This document shows, one piece after another, positions 5,306-7,631 of a stretch of 7,631 nucleotides of DNA. The DNA is from Candidatus Omnitrophota bacterium (GTDB lineage: Bacteria > Omnitrophota > Gorgyraeia > B26-G9): NCBI GenBank assembly GCA_028718845.1, contig JAQULA010000080.1, positions 1-7,631 of the forward strand. The letters run 5' to 3'. Under the pieces are notes generated by a model. The model had not been told where the DNA came from. It did no database searches and saw only the letters and a list, made by a program, of their open reading frames with translations. The position numbers and the translations under genes are program-made. Numbering within the stretch: the stretch's first letter is position 1; every line of letters begins with the position of its first letter.

Positions 5306-5769
5306 CAGTCCTTGAGCTCCTCTTTTTGAAATACCAGGAACAACAACACCCCGACCCCGCAGGTGATCAGGCTGTCGGCCACATTAAATACCGGCCAGAT
5401 CCGGAAATCCAGAAAATCGACGACATAGCCCAGACGCAGGCGATCGATCAAATTACCGGTCGCTCCGGAAAGAATAGACAGGAGACCGTAATGCCACAGG
5501 TAAAGGTATTTCCCGCAATAAACCCGCGGCCGGTGCAGCAACACAAAGATAATCCCGATAATGGCAATAATCGAAGCATAAATGAGGATCCAATTCTGCT
5601 CGCGCAGCACCCCGAAGGCCGATCCGGTATTATACACCAGAGTAAGATGAAAAACATTATGGATCACCGGAATGCTTTCGCTCTGATGCATGCGTCTGAG
5701 CACGGCAAATTTGGTGAGTTGGTCGATAAACACCAGCCCCGCGCTTAGGAGCATAAACATCATGACCAT
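5305..5769 (-). CDS. lspA: Lipoprotein signal peptidase (signal peptidase II)
   Basis: LspA is a membrane aspartic protease that cleaves the signal peptide of lipid-modified prolipoproteins, acting after Lgt. From ATG 5769 it has 154 aa, normal for the family, with four hydrophobic segments. Family motifs are all present: IDQLTK (15-20), YNTGSAFG (46-53), GATGNLIDRLRLGYVVDF (102-119) and FNVADS (128-133). D109 and D132 match the catalytic pair of the family. The frame is open upstream to a TTG at 5817 inside the preceding gene. I prefer ATG 5769, 11 nt after the TraR/DksA stop, although its SD is weak (CAGG, 7 nt away), so translation may depend on coupling to the upstream gene. Its stop shares one base with the lgt start. 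Confidence 0.95.
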   Translation of the reverse strand: MVMMFMLLSAGLVFIDQLTKFAVLRRMHQSESIPVIHNVFHLTLVYNTGSAFGVLREQNWILIYASIIAIIGIIFVLLHRPRVYCGKYLYLWHYGLLSILSGATGNLIDRLRLGYVVDFLDFRIWPVFNVADSLITCGVGVLLFLVFQKEELKD

Positions 5770-5780
5770 AGGCAGGCCTG

Positions 5781-5790
5781 CTATTTTTTT
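5781..5790 (-). other. Possible -1 frameshift site at the TraR-lspA junction
   Basis: The last TraR codons read GAA AAA AAA TAG, which makes an A-AAA-AAA slippery heptamer directly before the stop. A -1 slip would avoid TAG and enter the lspA frame, which stays open through this point, and would give a TraR-LspA fusion. A GC-rich palindrome, GCAGGCCTGC (5781-5772), follows. I see no strong upstream SD-like stimulator, so this is a suggestion only. Confidence 0.2.
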
Positions 5791-6152
5791 TCGAGAGTTT
5801 CTTTGCACTGGCGACAAAGTTTAGCGTAAGGAATGGCTTTTAAACGTTCTTTATTTATCTTTTTACCGCAATTCTCACAATCACCGTAAATTCCATCTTC
5901 GATGCGTTTCAAAGCATCATCGATATGAAACAACACTTTCTGTTCGACACTGGCCCGGTCCCAGGACAGCTCACGGTCGAAACTATCGCTGGCTACGTCG
6001 GCCATATGAAACGTGTACGCGGATAAATCACCGCTGGCATCCCGCTGTGATTTCTTCAGGCTGTCTCCGCCTAAATGCTTCATTTCATCGGTGATTTTTT
6101 CCCGTAAATCCAATAGTTTTTTCTTAAAATCTTTCGATTCCTTTTTATTCAC
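5781..6152 (-). CDS. TraR/DksA-family C4 zinc-finger protein
   Basis: This 123-aa protein has a Lys/Glu-rich coiled-coil N terminus (about 1-35) and a C-terminal C4 zinc finger, C92-x2-C95 and C113-x2-C116, typical of the DksA/TraR family. Such proteins enter the RNA polymerase secondary channel and alter initiation at stress- and ppGpp-sensitive promoters. The middle segment LSAYTFHMADVASDSFDRE (43-61) resembles the shorter TraR-like group (YteA/YocK type) rather than true DksA, so I give no symbol. The start is GTG 6152, with AAGGAG 9 nt upstream; the next Met is residue 24 and would remove most of the coiled coil. It sits 18 nt after ileS and 11 nt before lspA. An A8 run abuts its stop codon. 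Confidence 0.88.
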   Translation of the reverse strand: MNKKESKDFKKKLLDLREKITDEMKHLGGDSLKKSQRDASGDLSAYTFHMADVASDSFDRELSWDRASVEQKVLFHIDDALKRIEDGIYGDCENCGKKINKERLKAIPYAKLCRQCKETLEKK

Positions 6153-6170
6153 GATTCCGTGCTCCTTTCT

Positions 6171-7631
6171 CTACCTTACATTGTCGCAGCAGCGGCCACA
6201 CAACGCAGGATGTTGCTTGTTCGATCCGACGCTCGTCGAATAGTTCCAGCATCGGATACATTTATCTCCGGAAGCTTTTTCCACCTTCACTCGCAGTTGG
6301 CCGCTTTCACAAGGAGTATCATCCTTTAAGAGGTCAATATTATATACCGGCACTTCTTCAGTGTCAATACCGGAATCGATAACTACCGCGGAGACGATAA
6401 AAACCGACGGAAGCTGTTCCTGGTAACCACGCAGCAATTCCGCCATCCGTACCGCCGATGGAGAACAAGACAACACAACTTTGGCCTCCAGGCTGTTCCC
6501 GATCAGCTTCGCCCCCCGGGCTTCTTCAAGCGTTTTCAAAACACAATTACGCACGTCCAGCAGAAATTTCCAGGTCGCGTGCAATTCCTTATTAATATAA
6601 TCTTCCCGCAGCTGCGGCCACGCGGTCAAAAACACGCTGTCCGCTTTGCGGCTTTTGCTGAAACCGTAAGCCTCTTCCGCGGTAAACGACAATACCGGGG
6701 CCGTCAAGGCAATGATGGTCATTAAAATTTCGTGTAATACGGTCTGGGCCGAACGGCGCTGACGGGAATCCGGGGCAAACGTGTACAAACGGTCCTTGAG
6801 TACGTCCAGATAGAACGAACTCATTTGCACGACACAAAAATTATATATAAGCTTTACCGCCTGGTGAAAAACAAATTTATCATAGGCGGCCGTCACCTGT
6901 TTGATCAGAGTATGCAGCTCGGACAAAGCCCAGCGGTCGACCTCGACCAAGTCTTCATAAGCCAGCGAATCACGACCGGGATCGAAATCGAAAAGATTTC
7001 CCAAAGCGTATTTAAGCGTATTGCGGATTTTACGATAGCTTTCGCTCACCCGGGCCAGAATTTCCCCGGACATGCGCACATCGTCATTGTAATCGGATGA
7101 AGCAATACACAACCGCAATACATCGGCGCCCAGCTTTTCGATAACCTGCTGCGGCGCGATAACATTACCGCGCGACTTGGACATCTTGCGCCCTTCTCCG
7201 TCGACCGTAAATCCATGGGTCAATACTTCATTAAACGGAGCGCACTCGTCGATCGCCATCGCCGTGATCAATGCCGCCTGGAACCACCCGCGATGCTGGT
7301 CCGAACCTTCCAGGTACAGATCCGCCGGATACTGCAGCAGCGCGTTGGCTTTGACTACCGCCTGATGACTAACCCCGGAATCGAACCAAACATCCAGAAT
7401 ATCTTTCTCTTTAGTGAACTCATTCTTTTTACAATGGCGGCAAACAAAACCTTTCGGAAGCAATTCCTGAGCCGGCCGGATAAACCAGCTGTTTGTCCCC
7501 TCTTTTTCCACTATTTTGGCAACATGTTCGATCGCCGTGCCGTCTAAAACCGGCGTATGGCAATGGCTGCAATAAAATACCGGGATCGGCACTCCCCAGA
7601 GCCGCTGACGGGAAAGGCACCAGTCCGGCCG
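6171..7631 (-). CDS. ileS: Isoleucyl-tRNA synthetase, C-terminal half (5' end outside window)
   Basis: IleRS charges tRNA-Ile with isoleucine in the cytoplasm. The frame is open to the right edge, so 486 residues are visible of an expected 900 or more. Counting from the edge, it begins with RPDWCLSRQRLWGVPIP, typical of class I synthetases after the editing domain. It has Cys pairs at 21/24 and 64/67 (zinc knuckle), VWFDSG, GSDQHRGWF (109-117) and the KMSKS loop at 149-153. The anticodon-binding helical domain follows. The end carries the zinc finger C458-x2-C461, C478-x2-C481 found in bacterial-type IleRS. The 333 residues after KMSKS fit the E. coli enzyme well. It heads the housekeeping run; any T-box or promoter lies beyond the window. 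Confidence 0.97.
   Translation of the reverse strand, partial: RPDWCLSRQRLWGVPIPVFYCSHCHTPVLDGTAIEHVAKIVEKEGTNSWFIRPAQELLPKGFVCRHCKKNEFTKEKDILDVWFDSGVSHQAVVKANALLQYPADLYLEGSDQHRGWFQAALITAMAIDECAPFNEVLTHGFTVDGEGRKMSKSRGNVIAPQQVIEKLGADVLRLCIASSDYNDDVRMSGEILARVSESYRKIRNTLKYALGNLFDFDPGRDSLAYEDLVEVDRWALSELHTLIKQVTAAYDKFVFHQAVKLIYNFCVVQMSSFYLDVLKDRLYTFAPDSRQRRSAQTVLHEILMTIIALTAPVLSFTAEEAYGFSKSRKADSVFLTAWPQLREDYINKELHATWKFLLDVRNCVLKTLEEARGAKLIGNSLEAKVVLSCSPSAVRMAELLRGYQEQLPSVFIVSAVVIDSGIDTEEVPVYNIDLLKDDTPCESGQLRVKVEKASGDKCIRCWNYSTSVGSNKQHPALCGRCCDNVR

Noticed and set aside
5770..5817. A TTG start for lspA inside the zinc-finger gene
   Set aside because: It would add 16 polar residues not typical of LspA; ATG 5769 gives a normal length. 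The open frame is kept only as a frameshift possibility.
221..7547. Many plus-strand open frames of 60-140 codons opposite the genes
   Set aside because: They lie antisense to well-supported genes, lack recognisable motifs and look like frame shadows of those genes.
1..7631. tRNA or rRNA genes, CRISPR arrays, insertion sequences, attachment sites
   Set aside because: I read both strands and saw no cloverleaf, no regularly spaced repeats, no transposase or integrase motifs and no long terminal inverted repeats.

Overview
The window is 7.6 kb of tightly packed bacterial chromosome. Every gene I can support lies on the minus strand, so transcription runs from high to low coordinates. GC content looks near 50%, and most starts have clear Shine-Dalgarno sequences. 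LspA and Lgt show lipoprotein processing at a cytoplasmic membrane. The order ileS, TraR/DksA-type zinc-finger gene, lspA, lgt, rluD recalls uncultivated bacteria of the Omnitrophota/PVC type, but that placement is inference and not shown by the sequence. I see no mobile element, tRNA, rRNA or CRISPR array.

Region 1 (7631-3612) is a housekeeping operon: the C-terminal half of isoleucyl-tRNA synthetase, a small TraR/DksA-family protein, signal peptidase II, prolipoprotein diacylglyceryl transferase and an RluD-type pseudouridine synthase. Genes abut or overlap (18 nt, 11 nt, 1 nt overlap, 4 nt overlap), which suggests one co-translated unit.

Region 2 (3575-1756) has its own extended -10 promoter and two overlapping genes. 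The first is a CheC-type CheY-P phosphatase with one intact and one altered active-site motif. The second is a CheR methyltransferase with a complete ComFB-like domain (C-x-C-x2-C) fused to its N terminus.

Region 3 (1700-875) begins with a perfect consensus sigma70 promoter (TTGACA, 17 bp, TATAAT). It then has a short upstream ORF enclosing a hairpin followed by T's, and a PilZ-domain protein that ends in a membrane tail resembling the C terminus of family-2 glycosyltransferases.

Region 4 (895-1) holds a candidate promoter, a second short upstream ORF that again encloses a hairpin plus T-run, an OmpR/CusR-type response regulator, and the first 24 residues of a second protein, probably its histidine kinase.

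The most unusual points are two. The first is the ComFB-CheR fusion beside a CheC and a PilZ protein, which suggests cyclic-dinucleotide input into receptor methylation. The second is a pair of similar leader uORFs in front of pilZ and the response regulator. Both have an SD, both contain the 3' hairpin arm GGTTGTCRTTTT in the same reading frame (Leu-Ser-Phe), and both stop on the start of the next gene. This looks like translation-dependent attenuation shared by neighbouring units.
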